Shown here one piece after another: positions 9,899 through 21,447 of a DNA stretch of 64,000 nucleotides; the first letter of the stretch is position 1; every line of letters starts with the position of its first letter. The notes beneath the pieces were generated by a model. It was not told the origin of the DNA, did no database searches, and worked only from the letters and a program-made list of their open reading frames with translations. Both the position numbers and the translations under genes were made by a program. Location: the NCBI GenBank assembly GCA_009760855.2, contig WPIO01000008.1:579001-643000 (forward strand), in the 5' to 3' direction. The stretch is from Cristatella mucedo. Lineage: Eukaryota > Bryozoa > Phylactolaemata > Cristatellidae.

Positions 9899-11494
9899 TA
9901 CTGAGTCGGCGGCGGCGGCGGGCGACGAGCCCGCGCGGCAGGAAAGGTTAGCGAAAGAGCGATGAGCCTGCGCGGTCGACGAATTGTCCGGCGGCTGCGG
10001 CTGCTGCTACGGCCGCGGCGTCAGACGGCGCCTCCACGAACGCCGCGGCTCTTCTCACTTAGAGAGGCGCGCTCGCGGCGGCGGAGAGCGGGCCGCGGCA
10101 TCGCCGACAGCTGACCTTCGATGTCGGCGGCGGCGCTCGGCAATTTGGCTTGATGGATGGCGCGATGGTCGGCGGCTTTCCGTCAGGGGCTCATCCGTCG
10201 CGCGCGAGCGCCGCTCGCGCACGACGAGGCGGAGCTCAACGCTGTAGCGCGGCGACGGCGGCTCGCGTACGAACGCGGCCCTCCCATGTCGATCGCCGGC
10301 GGCTGCTTCCGCTGCACGCGAAAGAGCTCTCGCTCGAGCGCCGCGAGTTTGTGAGCGCTGCCGCCGCGCATGCGAACAGGGGCGCGCGCGCGCAGAGTGA
10401 GAACACTCGTCGTCGGATATCTCGCCTCCTCCGCCGCCGTCGCCATCGCGGCCGCCGCCGCCGGACGGATTCTCGATCCCATTCGGCCGCTGAGCGCGCG
10501 TCGCGACGTCTGCCCGCAGCCTAGCGCTCGAACGCCGCACGCTGGCGTCCCCTAGCGTCGCATGTCGCCGAGCCGGCTTCGCGCGACCGATTGCTCACGA
10601 TGCGCGGATGCGCGGTTTCGCCGAAGAGCACCGCATAGTCACCGGTCAGCTGCTGTCGCGAGCAGGAAGTGTAGCCACTAGCTCCTGCGATGGAGGCGAC
10701 GCGCGAGCGCCGCCGATTCGCTACCCCGCCATTCCTCGCCCGGTGCGTCGAGCTATCGCGTCGAGCGATCCCGGTACTTCGAGCTATCGATCGTCGACGG
10801 CCGGCGGCGTCGAGTGGCGCGCAGGGCAGGCGAAAGCTACTTGGAGGCCGCGAGCAGCGGAAAGCCGGCGCAAAGCACGCGCGACATCCGGCGGCCATCG
10901 TTTCGCGATCTCTCTCGAGCGTCCAGCCCAGCCGCTCGCCGTATCGTCGGACGCGCGTGCGTCCGAGCGCAAGCACGGCCGCTCTTTGTCGCCGCTTAGC
11001 CCTGCCGTGTCGCCTCGCCTCGCCTCGTGCGACGCGTCGCCGTCGCCAGACGATGAAAGGCGGCCTTCACCTTCACTAGTGATCGCCGAGGTGGCTGCCC
11101 CATCGATCGCTTCTGCCTCAGGACCCTAGGCGAGAGACAGAAGTCGGAGCAGCGGATGGGCGAGGCGCGACTTCCCCGCTAGGCTCGCTGTTATGCTCGA
11201 GCGCTGCAGAAGTCGGGCCGGACGCGCAGACAGCAGTGCAGTGTTTTGGCAGTGCTCTTCGCCGCCGTCCGCGTCGCAGTCAGTCGGGGCGGCGAGCCGA
11301 CCGCCGAGAGCCGCGGACGGCGCGCCGCCGCCGAGCGCGGCTCTCCTCTCCGCTGCTCTCATCTTCAAAGAGGAGCTAACTCCATCTCGACGACGAGCAG
11401 AGCAGCTCGCGCAACCGTCTTACGACGATTCGGCGAAAGCAGCTGCCGACTGGCCTGCCTCAGCGCGGAGCGGCCGGATATGCTATCGAGTGAC
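9899..11494. other. GC-rich, CpG-dense intergenic DNA
   Basis: Long CpG-rich stretch with many CG-containing palindromes and an alternating GCGC run near 10381-10393. Overlapping Arg/Ala/Ser-rich frames on both strands have no recognisable domain. It could be a CpG island of an unseen gene, but nothing in it marks an exon. Confidence 0.5.
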
Positions 11495-11495
11495 G

Positions 11496-11665
11496 GAAGC
11501 TTGACGTCGACGTGCTGCTCGTTGGAGACAGCCAGTGCGGGTCAAAGGTGAAGTGGCGTACAGCGGCAGTTGTGGCGTTCGCGATCGCGAAAAGATCTTT
11601 AGTTTAATAATGCTTGTTGAACGCAAGACCTCGTTGATGCAGTCTTCTTCAGCTCGATGGCTGTG
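11496..11665 (-). mobile_element. LINE-1 internal fragment, highly decayed
   Basis: The minus strand aligns base by base with the 'cacttctcgccgacctgcactggctcc' region of the copy at 55712 (the TPLLADLHWLP block), but carries many substitutions and no 3' tail. Confidence 0.6.
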
Positions 11666-12099
11666 GGCGGTCGCAGACGGACCTAGATAGGCGTGCCCAG
11701 GCGTGCCCAAGGATGGACTCCCGAAACGGGGCCTCTCGCATCGCGTTCTGTCTGTCTGTCTGTCCGACCGTCCGTCTCTCTCGAATATTCTACGGACGCG
11801 AAGCCTGCCGAAGCGAGCAACAAAGCCTCGCTGGCTGTCAGACGCTGGAAGCGTCTGGTCTCGGAGGCCGCTGCCGCCGCCGCCGCCGCCGAGTATCGAT
11901 CCGCGAACGAACGCGGTGGCGGCCGCCGACGGCGCGTGCGCGCGCCGATCTGCGACAGTGCGCTGCTAATTGCTGACCAGCGGCGAGAGCTGGCTGCTGC
12001 AGGCGGATCGATTCCGCGCAGCGAGAGGCGCGCGCGCGGGAGCCGACGCGGCGGCGGCGGCGCCGAGAGCCGCGGCTCGAGTCTCGTGATCGACTCCAC
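11666..12099. other. GC-rich intergenic DNA
   Basis: Contains a short TCTG/TCCG run near 11750-11775 and a GCC repeat near 11872-11890. Nothing else is recognised. Confidence 0.45.
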
Positions 12100-12178
12100 C
12101 CTTTGCCGAAAATGTAAAGCGCCTAGAAAGAGATTGAGTTCTCTGAGGACGCTTTATTAAGTGCATCATTATTATTTG
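12100..12178 (+). mobile_element. LINE-1 3' tail fragment
   Basis: It has 'aatgtaaagcgcctag', AGAGATTGAGTTCTCT, GACGCT and an (ATT)-like tail, as in the 3' end of LINE-1. A C-to-A change weakens the outer hairpin arm. Confidence 0.8.
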
Positions 12179-12179
12179 T

Positions 12180-13081
12180 CGCGTGCGTTCCGAGAAAGCG
12201 TGACGTGGAGCGGCCGGCGGTGGACGAGACGCTGTCTGACTGCGTAAGCGCCTTCGTACTGCGGCTTCGCGTATCTTTGCTTTCCTGCTTTCATCCTAAC
12301 GAGCTCGCGAGCGTGACTTCCGCCGCTGCTACCCGACGCCTGGCGCAGTTGAGCTGTCGTAGCGGTGCGCGGCCGTTGAGTTTCGTGACAATGAGCGGCG
12401 GATGCCGCGGCTAAAACCGAGCGGATGTAAAGAGCGCGACCTCTACCGCGCGTATGCGTACTAGAGGTCACGCTCTTTTGGCGGCGTCACTAAGTGTAAG
12501 TCAACCGGTTGATAGGCGGACCTACGAAGACGGAACGTGCCGCCCGATGCAGTGGCCATTTTTTTTATATGCGAGCCTCAGTTTACAGTGTTTCTCCGGC
12601 CAGCGTGCGGAGACGTGTAAATAAAGGTGTGAAAGCTTATGCGACATTTCTGCTATAGCCGGAACAGAATGCATTGTCCTTCCAGCGATTGGAGGCACTG
12701 TGTTTCAACAGACTTCGTGCAGTAGTAGTTGCACTACTTCGCCAGGACCGGAAGCACTTTGCACTCCCGCTTTCGCCGTCAATAGCCGGCCATTTGCACT
12801 GCGGACGATGAGCAAAAGACTGCCCTTCGCTTTGCTCCCTTCCTTCCCTTCCCTCCTTCCGCTCGCGACCAAGCGGTCTGGGCCGGCGGTCTGGGCCAGA
12901 GATTCGGACGACGGTCATCTCGCGTCGCCGACCTCGTGCCGACGGTCCCCGCACAGTCTGAGAATTTTACGATCTGAATCTGTCCTGTTCGTGCTAGTAG
13001 GGCGCACTGCCGCTCCTTGGAAACGCGCCGCAGTCGCGGGCGAGTCGCCTGCGATCGGCAGCCGCTGTGCCAACCGCTCGC
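12180..13081. other. Unassigned intergenic DNA
   Basis: Mixed sequence containing a hairpin (listed separately), a T-rich patch near 12560 and an AATAAA near 12620. No gene is recognised. Confidence 0.45.
12429..12479. other. Inverted repeat able to form a 17-bp hairpin
   Basis: The arms at 12429-12445 and 12462-12478 are complementary over 17 positions with one mismatch. In a minus-strand RNA that mismatch would be a G-U pair. The loop is 16 nt. The arms hold AGGTCA/TGACCT, the nuclear-receptor half-site, in everted orientation. Function unknown. Confidence 0.5.
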
Positions 13082-13436
13082 AGAAAGAGAGAGAGGGAGA
13101 GAGGGGGAGAGGGGGAGGGAGGGGGAGAGAGGGGGAGAGAGGGGGGAGAGAGGGGGAGAGAGGGGGAGAGAGGGGGAGAGAGGGGGGAGAGGGGGAGAGA
13201 GAGGGGGAGAGAGGGGGAGGGAGGAGAGAGGGGAGAGAGGGGGAGGGAGGAGGGGGAGAGAGAGAGGGGGGAGAGAGGGGGGGAGAGAGGGGGGAGAGAG
13301 AGGGAGAGAGAGGGAGAGAGAGAGGGAGAGAGGGGGAGAGGGGGAGGGGGGAGAGAGGGAGAGGGGGGGAGAGAGGGGAGAGAGAGAGAGAGGGAGAGAG
13401 GGGGAGAGAGAGAGAGAGAGAGAGGGGAGAGAGGGA

Positions 13437-13474
<38 letters not shown>
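13082..13474. repeat. 393-nt uninterrupted homopurine tract
   Basis: Every base on the + strand is A or G, made of GA units and longer G runs, without a single pyrimidine. The 3' part becomes a pure (AG)n. Such polypurine mirror-like DNA can adopt triplex structure. The Arg/Glu/Gly open frames across it are repeat translations. Confidence 0.97.
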
Positions 13475-13476
<2 letters not shown>

Positions 13477-13479
13477 AGT

Positions 13480-13654
13480 GTGTGTCACCTCTAATCATAT
13501 TATTCATTGTGTTTGTTTTTCAAGCATGATTTTACTTACCATTCAATTTCATTTCCCTTTGCAGCAAATGTAAAGCGCCTAGAAAGAGATTAAGTTCTCT
13601 GAGGGCGCTTTATCAAGTGTATTATTATTATTATTATTATTACTATTATTATTA
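13480..13654 (+). mobile_element. LINE-1 3' UTR and tail
   Basis: It matches the last ~150 nt of the LINE-1 copy ending at 57003: 'tcaagcatgat', 'tttccctttgcagcaaatg', an outer hairpin AGCGCC (13574-13579)/GGCGCT (13604-13609), inner AGAGA/TCTCT arms and (ATT)n. It begins right where the homopurine tract ends, so the upstream part of the element is lost at that border. Confidence 0.88.
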
Positions 13655-13657
13655 GAG

Positions 13658-13702
13658 AGAGGTGAGCCGTGATGGCACACTAGGTAAGGCGGTTGCTTTC
13701 AT

Positions 13703-13706
<4 letters not shown>
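13658..13706 (+). mobile_element. SINE-B head, cut off by a GA microsatellite
   Basis: The sequence 'ggtgagccgtgatggcacac' followed by 'taggtaaggcggttgc' is the box A end of SINE-B as seen at 50508 and 51198. The match stops where the GA repeat begins. Confidence 0.75.
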
Positions 13707-13773
<67 letters not shown>

Positions 13774-13784
13774 GAGAGAGAGGG

Positions 13785-13837
<53 letters not shown>

Positions 13838-13838
13838 G
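13704..13838. repeat. (GA)n microsatellite
   Basis: Nearly pure GA dinucleotides with a few G runs. It replaces the body of the SINE-B copy whose head precedes it. Confidence 0.95.
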
Positions 13839-15812
13839 AGAGAAGCAGCCAGTGGCGGCCACGTCCGAGGAAGACATCGCCATGGACGGTTGTCAGGAGC
13901 ACGAAGCGCACGCCAAAGCTCGGCCGCTCCCGCACACACCGCCGATGCCGACGCCGACGCCGCCGCCGCGAGCGCGCGGTCGCCCCCACTGGCCGCTCGA
14001 CCGGCTTCGTTGAGGTGCATCCGCCGCGAGCGGCTCGGGCGACGCGGCCGCCGCGAGCTCGCGCGGCAGCCGCTCGCCGCGTAAGTGGCCGCACGTGACT
14101 TCGCTGCCGCGCGCGAGCGGTCTGCCGCGAGAGCTGCCGACAGCTGCCCGAGGTTTTACGACATCCTTCGAGGAAACGGCGGAAGCCCCTTTTCAAGTGG
14201 CATTAAACGACCGGAAGCTCAGGCTTCGGGCTCGGCCTTCCCGGCCGCCGGGCGTCGGGCAGGAGCAAACAAAGCGTCGCCGCGACCCCAGCGGTTTCCG
14301 TTTCGATGCTACCGCGCCGGCAGCAGCCGACGGCAAACATTCGCGCGCGCCGGCCCCTGCTGAATCGTCGCCCAAGCACACACGTACGTCGGCTTCGGCC
14401 GCGGCCCAACTAGAGCGCCACCGCCGGCCGGCGACTCGGGCGAGCGAGCCCGAGCCGCAGGTCAGAGGGCGTGACCTCTGCCGACCCGGGCCAGTGTGCG
14501 ACCGCAGCTAGACGGTACTGGGCGATAGAGGGGCGTGGCGGGCGGGGAGGTGGGGGGGGGGGGTGTGGGGGTCTCGCTGCGCGCCACCGCCGCCGCTCGA
14601 GTGCTCTCTCGCTAGCAATGCCCTAGTTGTAGATTCCAGTTCTTAGCGCGACCGACGTTCGGTGCATGAGGCATCGGCGATAACAATCCAGCTCGCATGC
14701 TGATTGGTTAGCGCCTGCAGGTGACTCTGCTCAGCGTCGGCCGCACGATCGGCAGACGTCTTTCATCCTTGGATTGACCTCTTCCTCCTCCTCCGTCAAG
14801 GTCAAGGCCGATGCCTTCACCTCGACCTCTGGGACACAGCTCTGGTCGAGGAAGCAGTCCTTGCCCGAGTTCGGATAGTACGACTACTAGGCGTCCGACG
14901 ACTGAGATGTGCCGATGAACAGCTTCGAACATTTTCGAAGCCCCACAATAATACCCCCAGCTACGTACGTCGGCGTTTTTTCTTTTTTGTACAGGAGTCC
15001 AGACGACCACGTCTGAAACTTCGAACTCGATAATCGAAATGCATCAAAAGAAAGCACGTGATATTTGTCCCTCCTCACAAAGAGCTCTCCCTGTGAAACG
15101 ACAAGCAGTGGAGGAGGAGAAAGAGGAAGAAAGAGAAAGCAGGAGGGGTAGAAGGAGGAGTCGCTCGAGAGAAAGACGGACTCCGTGGTCCTTGATCTGA
15201 AGGTCAGAGCTTAGATCAGGTGAAGGCTGGACGACGGCTCGAAGGATGGGGGGGGGGAGGGCGTGAGCAGGCATCTCAGGATTTGTCTGCACCACCGCCG
15301 CCTCCGCCAGCTGCGGAGGCGGCGGCTCCTGTCGCTGCTGCTCTGCGGCTACAGCGATGCATCGGCCTTGCCTTTTGGACAAGGCTCGGCTTTCGCCCTG
15401 GGCAACTACTCTCAAACTGATAAGTGAGTGGACACTGTCTGCTGGCCGAATTGTATTCTGGCACTGCAGACGTCATTGTCATCCCACATACCATTCTCAC
15501 TGTATGTACACAGCGCTTGCTTGCGCACGACGGGAAAATATTGGCGGCGTCAAAGGGGAGAAAAACAAAAACATCCCGAACCGATTATTCCGCTACCGCG
15601 ATCCCCAAGTTGACAAGCTGCAACTGCAAAGCAAGGCGCTGCAGGTGAAGCATTGTGCCATGCCAGGGAGCGGGAAGGGACGAGAAAGGAAAACACGCCG
15701 AAATTGCAGATAGGCATGTATCAGCTTTTGACAACTTTTGGAATCGAGTTTTGCACACGACCAGGTGTGCCAAGGAGGTGCACCAAGTCTGATATGTACA
15801 TACCGGTATATA

Positions 15813-15814
<2 letters not shown>
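13839..15814. other. GC-rich DNA grading into mixed sequence
   Basis: Up to about 14600 the sequence is CpG-rich and includes a G-quadruplex-capable run near 14538-14572. It then becomes mixed, with a purine-rich patch near 15106-15165. No gene or transposon is recognised. Confidence 0.45.
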
Positions 15815-15878
<64 letters not shown>

Positions 15879-15894
15879 AGGTGTATATATATAT

Positions 15895-15938
<44 letters not shown>
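15815..15938. repeat. (TA)n microsatellite
   Basis: Two long TA runs separated by the short interruption 'caaggtg' and a shorter 'caa'. Tyr/Ile open frames here are repeat translations. Confidence 0.95.
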
Positions 15939-15940
<2 letters not shown>

Positions 15941-17371
15941 TTGTACATCTGCGTGTACCTGCATTTGCAGCTGAATACAAATGTAAGGTCGTATGTCAAT
16001 GAAAACGTAGAAAACTGGATTCCTGAATGTGCATGAATGTGCATGAATGTACATGTCCACAGTATATGTTTTCCTGTACATATGTCTTAGTGTGCATGCA
16101 GGCATTCCTCGCATAAATGTAAGTACACATGTAACTACTTGCAACGAGAGAGAAAGACACTTGGTTGCTTTGGCACGTTTGGATGCCAGGGTGACAACAA
16201 GTTTTGTCAAGTTTTGACGAATGGCCTGAACAGGGTGTGAGCTACACATAATGCACTGCTGGCCCTGCACCCGTGAGTGCACATGTCACGTGTCATGCGA
16301 GTCGCGTGCACACACCGAGAAACCGAGTGGAAATATGCTGCAACTGCAGCCTTCAATCGCAGGCAGCAGTCGCTCTGAGCCACAACCAGAGCGCCCGGGC
16401 AGGCCCGGGCAGGCCCCCAGACAGCTTTGCGTTCGGTCGTCGCTGCGAGGAATCCCCCCCCCCCCCCCCCCCCCCCCCGCAAAGCAAGCTGCAGCCACGA
16501 GCCGAGGCTGCGGCTCAGCTCATCTCGCTGTCACCGCCAAAACACTGCGTCACGATGGTGAGCACACGCAGCGGGCAGCAGCGGCGAGTCTAGTCGGGCG
16601 ACTGCAAATTCTCGTACATCAGCTAAATTACGAGACACAGCGAAGCAGCAGTGGCAGCAGTGGTGGCACAAAGCGTAGCGCTGGCACCACGCCCTCGCTG
16701 GTGGCTGCTGCCCGCTTCAACGAGGCTCCTCTCGACCTCGAACGCTCGCGAATGCGTGAATGCGAAACTTAAGGGGCAAAGCCAGTCGTCGAGGATTGGA
16801 GGGGCCAGCCAGATGGATCCGCCAGAGGGCAGCACCGCCAGAGGACAGCACTGCTAGAGCAGCAGCAGCCGCCGCCACCGCCGAATAGTGCCAGCAAGGA
16901 CTTGGCATTGTATAATTTAATATCGAAGCCCCCACCGCGAGGTGCGTTTGAAGCTGCTACTCAGTCATATGCAAATCAGCTGGTTATGATAAGTGAGGTC
17001 GGCCAGACTCGGTCGAGGAGGAAATGCACCGGCTGTGGCCTTTCCCGTCAGATGTCTAGATGAGCAGCGCTGCTGGCTGCGGAAGCAGCCAGCGCACGGA
17101 GAGCAGCAGTAGCCACCCCGCTGCTGCGGGATCGAGGCTCGAGGACGGGCGACCGAGTGCCACCTGCTGATTGCCGTGCAGCTCTCCTCGGCGCCTGCTG
17201 CTCGCATGTAGAGCAAGCAAGTGCAAGGACAGGCTAGAGCAGACGTCTCTGATTGGCACCCGGTTGTGCTTTCTACAGCCGAGCCACTGTACAAGCTGCA
17301 TTTAACTGGCCATTTGGCCATCGAACAGAAGATATATAGTCTTAGGAGTCTGCAAACTTTCGTTGTGTACA
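15939..17371. other. Unassigned intergenic DNA
   Basis: Mixed sequence with repeated 'tgcatgaatg' near 16028-16045 and a 25-nt poly-C run (listed separately). No coding frame or RNA is recognised. Confidence 0.45.
16454..16478. repeat. Poly-C homopolymer, 25 nt
   Basis: Twenty-five consecutive C residues. Homopolymers of this length are error-prone in assembly, so the true length may differ. Confidence 0.9.
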
Positions 17372-17415
17372 GCAGCAGCCAGCAGCAGCCAGCAGCAGCC
17401 AGCAGCAGGAGCAGC
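17372..17415. repeat. CAG/CCAG short tandem repeat
   Basis: A decamer-like unit 'cagcagccag' occurs about four times before merging into plain AGC repeats. Confidence 0.85.
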
Positions 17416-17448
17416 AGATCCGACCTTACCCAGCAGACATCTACAATA

Positions 17449-17451
<3 letters not shown>

Positions 17452-17501
<50 letters not shown>

Positions 17502-17616
17502 CAGAGACAGAGACAGAGACAGAGACAGAGACAGAGACAGAGACAGAGACAGAGACAGAGACAGAGACAGAGACAGAGACAGAGACAGAGACAGAGACAA
17601 AGACAGAGACAGAAAG
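17452..17616. repeat. (GA)n and (GACAGA)n compound microsatellite
   Basis: A short GA run is followed by about 22 copies of the hexamer GACAGA. The hexamer encodes Arg-Asp repeats in one frame, which accounts for the long open frame here. Confidence 0.95.
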
Positions 17617-19476
17617 AAAGCTTGCAGCATGGCAGGAGGGTAGTTTGAAGTTTGGAGCAAGTTTGCGTGTCGAGGTGGACGCAACCGACCAAAGTACTAC
17701 CGACCGGCTCCTGTGCTCAGCTCACACTCGCTCGGGAGCGTGCAGAGTGCACGCTCCTGTTTTCTCACACATCATCTGCGAGTGGTGGTGGCGCACGAGA
17801 TTCGGCCCACGCAGCGGCAGCGGTGGCAGAGGCTGGCGGGAGAGCAGCGACTTTCTTTTCGGCAGCTAAGACTAAGACTCGGCTGATCCTTCAGGAAGAA
17901 GCTGAGTGCTTGCAGCTACGACGCTGAGATGCCGCTCGCAGAGTGGAGCAGAGCGAAAGGAGGGGACGCCACCGGGCCCGCTGCCGCTCGCGATGGAACT
18001 ACTTTGCAGGTGGTTAAATAGAGCTCCGAATGAGTGAGCACTCGATGGACCAAGCGGCCACGGTCCGGCCCGGTGCAGTTACGGTTTGTGCTGGCTCACA
18101 GGGTCATCCCCTCCCCCCCCCCAGTCACAACCACTGCAGCAAGCTGCTCCCACAGTGGCTGACTGTGACGGTCCAGTTCCCGTGCAGCCAGCAAGCAACT
18201 AACTGGGGCAGTCGAGGTCTCCGAGTGCAGACAGCTACTGCTAGGTGCCCTCCTGCCAAGGTGATTCACAAGCCACTGGCTGGCTGGCTGGCTGGCTTTT
18301 GTAGGCCGAGAAATGAGACCTGTTAACTTCAGACGAGGCAAAACACTTCACCTGAGTAGGGGCATGCCGCCGCCGGGGACTGCCACTGCCAATTGGCAGG
18401 AGCAGCCTCTGAACCAGACACAGTGGGCCGCGATGGGACATTCAGTCCGTGCGTGGGCACTACTCGTCCTCGCTGGCTGCTCGCGCGTCAATGGACCGCT
18501 GAAGAGCCCAATTTCGCGAGGACAGAGGACGTCGCACTGGCGCGATGCACTTTTCACCTTTGACTCATCGACAGACGCATGAGTGCACGCACTGTGCACC
18601 GCTGTGTGCACACAGGCGCCATCGCATCGCTCATGCGAGCGCTGCTCGGTTTTTGTCAGCTTTGCTGCCGCTGAACCACCGCGACCGAAGCAGCCACACG
18701 GGGAGGGATGGGCCTTTCATCCAGCAGCCGTGCGGGCAGCATAATACTGTGGCCCGTGTCACCCCATGTCACCCCTACGAAGTGGTGGCGGTGGTGGTGG
18801 CAGCACGATCCATTTAGATAGGACTTCTTCGGCTAGATTGGATTCCCACACGATGGCTCGACGTCCAGCGAGAGCCGGCAGGAGCACGGAGCACGTGGTC
18901 CATCCAGTGCTCAGTCCACTGGCCGCTCGGCGAGCCACCTCCCCCCCTGCGCAGAGCCACCCGGCGGTCACCTGGTGCAAGAGGGAGCAGAGACTCCTGC
19001 CAGCGATGAGAAGGAGGCTGCGATGAGAAGGAGGCTGCGATGAGAAGGAGGCTGCGATGAGAAGGTGGCTGCGTTCTCTCTCAGCTCGACGCACAGAGTT
19101 CCAGAAGGCGTCGACCGACCGCCATGCTGTGAGCTGCTGACGTTTCTGCTGGCGTTGCTGCTAGTCACGTGCCCTATCTGAGAGGTGACCGTGGAAGTGC
19201 CAAAGCGACGAAATCCGCTTCAGCTTGGGAACGCTGAGATCTGCTCGGAGTGGCTTGCAGACTGAGGATGTGGCTTTCGGCAGACGAAGCTCGCGCACAA
19301 GCTTTCGTTTCACAAGGAACGAGCGTGCAGGTCCTCTTGCCAGTTGAAAACAGAGGGTCCCTGGCAGTAGAGGAAAGAGACTCACTGACAGACTCGAGCT
19401 CCCCGAGTCTCGAGCCAGCAGGCGCCACGTGACCACGTTACCACGTGGCCGAACCATGCCGATCTCCCACAGTGGC
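17617..19476. other. Unassigned intergenic DNA
   Basis: Mixed sequence with a C run near 18112-18121, a GGCT repeat near 18280-18297, a 17-bp tandem repeat and two CACGTG sites at 19426-19431 and 19442-19447 within an 8-bp-period run. No gene is recognised. Confidence 0.45.
19005..19072. repeat. 17-bp tandem repeat, four copies
   Basis: The unit 'gatgagaaggaggctgc' is repeated four times. The last copy has one A-to-T change. Confidence 0.92.
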
Positions 19477-20158
19477 TTGTAAAAAATTTAACTAGCTCTT
19501 TAGTTCTGTCTCGGCTTGATTATTGTCATTCCTTTTTGGCTGGGCAGCCAAAGAAAGCTATTATGCCACTACAGCGGACAATGAATATGGCTGCAAGGCT
19601 AGTCTTCAAGTCCCAGTGGTTTGAGCACGTGTCTCCTTTGCTGAAAGAGCTAGGATGGTTGCCGGTTGAGCAACGGATACAGAGCAAAGTTCTTAAGCTG
19701 ACCCACACGGCCAGCCACGGCTTGGCTCCTTCGTGCCCAGCTGAACAGCTGCACCACTTTAAGCCTTTTCGCGCCCTCAGGTCCTGTGTGGACAATAAAT
19801 TAGCTGTCCCATTCCTCCATTTAAAGACCGTTGGTGACAGAAGCTTTAGCTCTGCAGGTCCTAGACTGTGGAACTCGCTTCCACAAATCTTACTAAACGA
19901 TAACTACTCTCCCACTGGCGACTATGGCACATCCTTTTCAGCGGTCCTGAGCTGCTACTTCTACGAAACTCACTACCTCAACTGTTCTCCTGACTCTGCT
20001 ATGCTTCCCACTTTCTCTTTGTTTCGTGAGACGAAGTCTGTGGGCTACCGAATGCGTACCGGAAGCCGCTTAGGCTGTGAGTGCGCTATAAAAAACTCTC
20101 CTGCGTAACACCCACATGGTCTCTATGATTTTGTGGAGTTACAGACGGAGATACATTG
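19477..20158 (+). mobile_element. LINE-2 (CR1-type) 3' portion, longest open copy
   Basis: The element opens inside the conserved C-terminal region (LVLSRLDYCHS near 19500-19532), and a single frame then stays open for 190 residues from 19536 to 20108. It includes MAARLVF, LGWLPVEQRIQSKVLKL, VGDRSFSSAGPRLWNSLP and a family-specific tail with NDNYSPTGDYG and SVGYRMRTGSRLGCEC. The 3' end is 'ggagttacagacggagatac' followed by ATT-like bases, quite different from LINE-1. The reverse transcriptase core is missing (5' truncation), so it cannot move by itself. The intact frame suggests a fairly young insertion compared with other copies here. Confidence 0.87.
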
Positions 20159-20459
20159 CATTGAAGCCGCCGAGCTCTCTCGCTCTCGTAGGTCGTGCCC
20201 TTTCTATGCAGAATCCCGTCTGACTTCTCACAGCATTTTGCGAAGCTAAGCTGTGCCTGCAGCTCTGGCTAAAGTAAAAGTGGAGACGTAGCTTAGTCGT
20301 CAGAATCGCGACTTGCTTATGGACGTGGCATATAATCGTAATAATCTAACATTATATAATCTAATAATCTAATATTAATCGTAATAATCTAATCTAATAA
20401 AGCTAATCGTTATAATCAGGCTCTCGGTTCGGACTCTCGAAGTGCTGCTCGTAAGACAC
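20159..20459. other. Spacer with a possible split tRNA-like element
   Basis: A 'gtagcttagtcgtcaga' motif near 20287-20303 resembles a tRNA box A, and 'tcggttcggactctcg' near 20424-20440 resembles a box B. The two are separated by an AT-rich tandem of TAATCTAA-like units near 20330-20415. This could be an old tRNA-derived element broken by a microsatellite, but the match is weak. Confidence 0.25.
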
Positions 20460-21300
20460 GTGCTGTCTTGCAATGAAATGTGGAGAAATAATGTTCATCG
20501 AATGCTTCCATTGCATTCAGTATCCAACAGACTTCATCTCACGCAAAAAAAGAGAAAGTGAGAAGCATCGCTGAGTCAGGAGAGCAGTTAAGGTAGTGAG
20601 CAGTTTGGAAGTAGCAGTTTAGGACGGCTGGAAAGGATGTACCCTAGTCGGCAGCAGGAGAGTAGTTGTCATTTCGCCTAAGAATTGTGAAAGTGATTTC
20701 CACAGTCTAGGACATTCAGAGCAAAAGCTTTTGTTGCCAACGGTCTCTAAGCGCAGGAATGAACAGCTAATTTACTGTCCATACTGGACCACAGGGCACG
20801 AGGGGGCTGAAAATGGTGCAGCAGCTCAGCTAGGTGTGATGACCCGCCAACCAGTGGCAGAGGCCTCGTAGATCAGCCAGCGTAAGAACTTCGCTCTGTA
20901 GCCGTTGATCAACTTGCAGTCATTCAAGCTTCTTCAGCAAATGAGGCACACAGTCAAACCTCTGGGATTTGTAAATTAGCCTTCCTGTCATATTCATCGC
21001 CAGCTGCAGCGGCCTAGTTGCTTTTTCGGTAGCCCAGCCTAAAGGGAATTACAATAATCTAGCCGAGACAGAAATAAGGAACTAGTTAAGTTCTTTGCAA
21101 GTCACCGTGGAAGACAGTTCCTAATCGAAGACAGTTCCTAATCTAAGATAATGATCGGACGCGATGGTTAGTTGTGGGAGCAGCCTTCTTAACAAAGCTT
21201 TCAAAATTTAGGCAGCTGTCGAAGACCAACACCTAAATTCAGAGCACGTGGTGATGGTCGCACAGCAGCGTCGCCTATTAGAAGAGCCATCGAGCCGAGC
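20460..21300 (-). mobile_element. LINE-2 fragment, 3' part of an interrupted copy
   Basis: On the minus strand the region corresponds to the LINE-2 C-terminal coding part, read in reverse of the copy at 19477: 'acttcatctcacgc', 'gcagtttggaagtagcag' and 'ggtctctaagcgcagg' align with it. It carries many stops and indels. Together with the segment at 21448-21850 it forms one element split by a SINE-A insertion. Confidence 0.75.
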
Positions 21301-21447
21301 TGGTTTGGTCCCGCGGTTAAGGTGCTCGCCCCGACCAAGGCCTGGCTGAGGTCGTGGGGTCGAGCCCCGAGGCAGGTGCGAAGTGCCCGAATAGAGATTA
21401 AGTTCTCTTGGTTCGCTATGTAAATGAGTTATATTTGTTATTTGTTT
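21301..21447 (+). mobile_element. SINE-A copy inserted in LINE-2
   Basis: It has a full head 'tggtttggtcccgcggttaa' (box A), box-B-like 'ggggtcgagcccc', the inner AGAGATTAAGTTCTCT and an ATTT-rich tail. The 3' outer arm is damaged. It lies inside LINE-2 on the opposite strand, so it inserted later. Confidence 0.9.
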
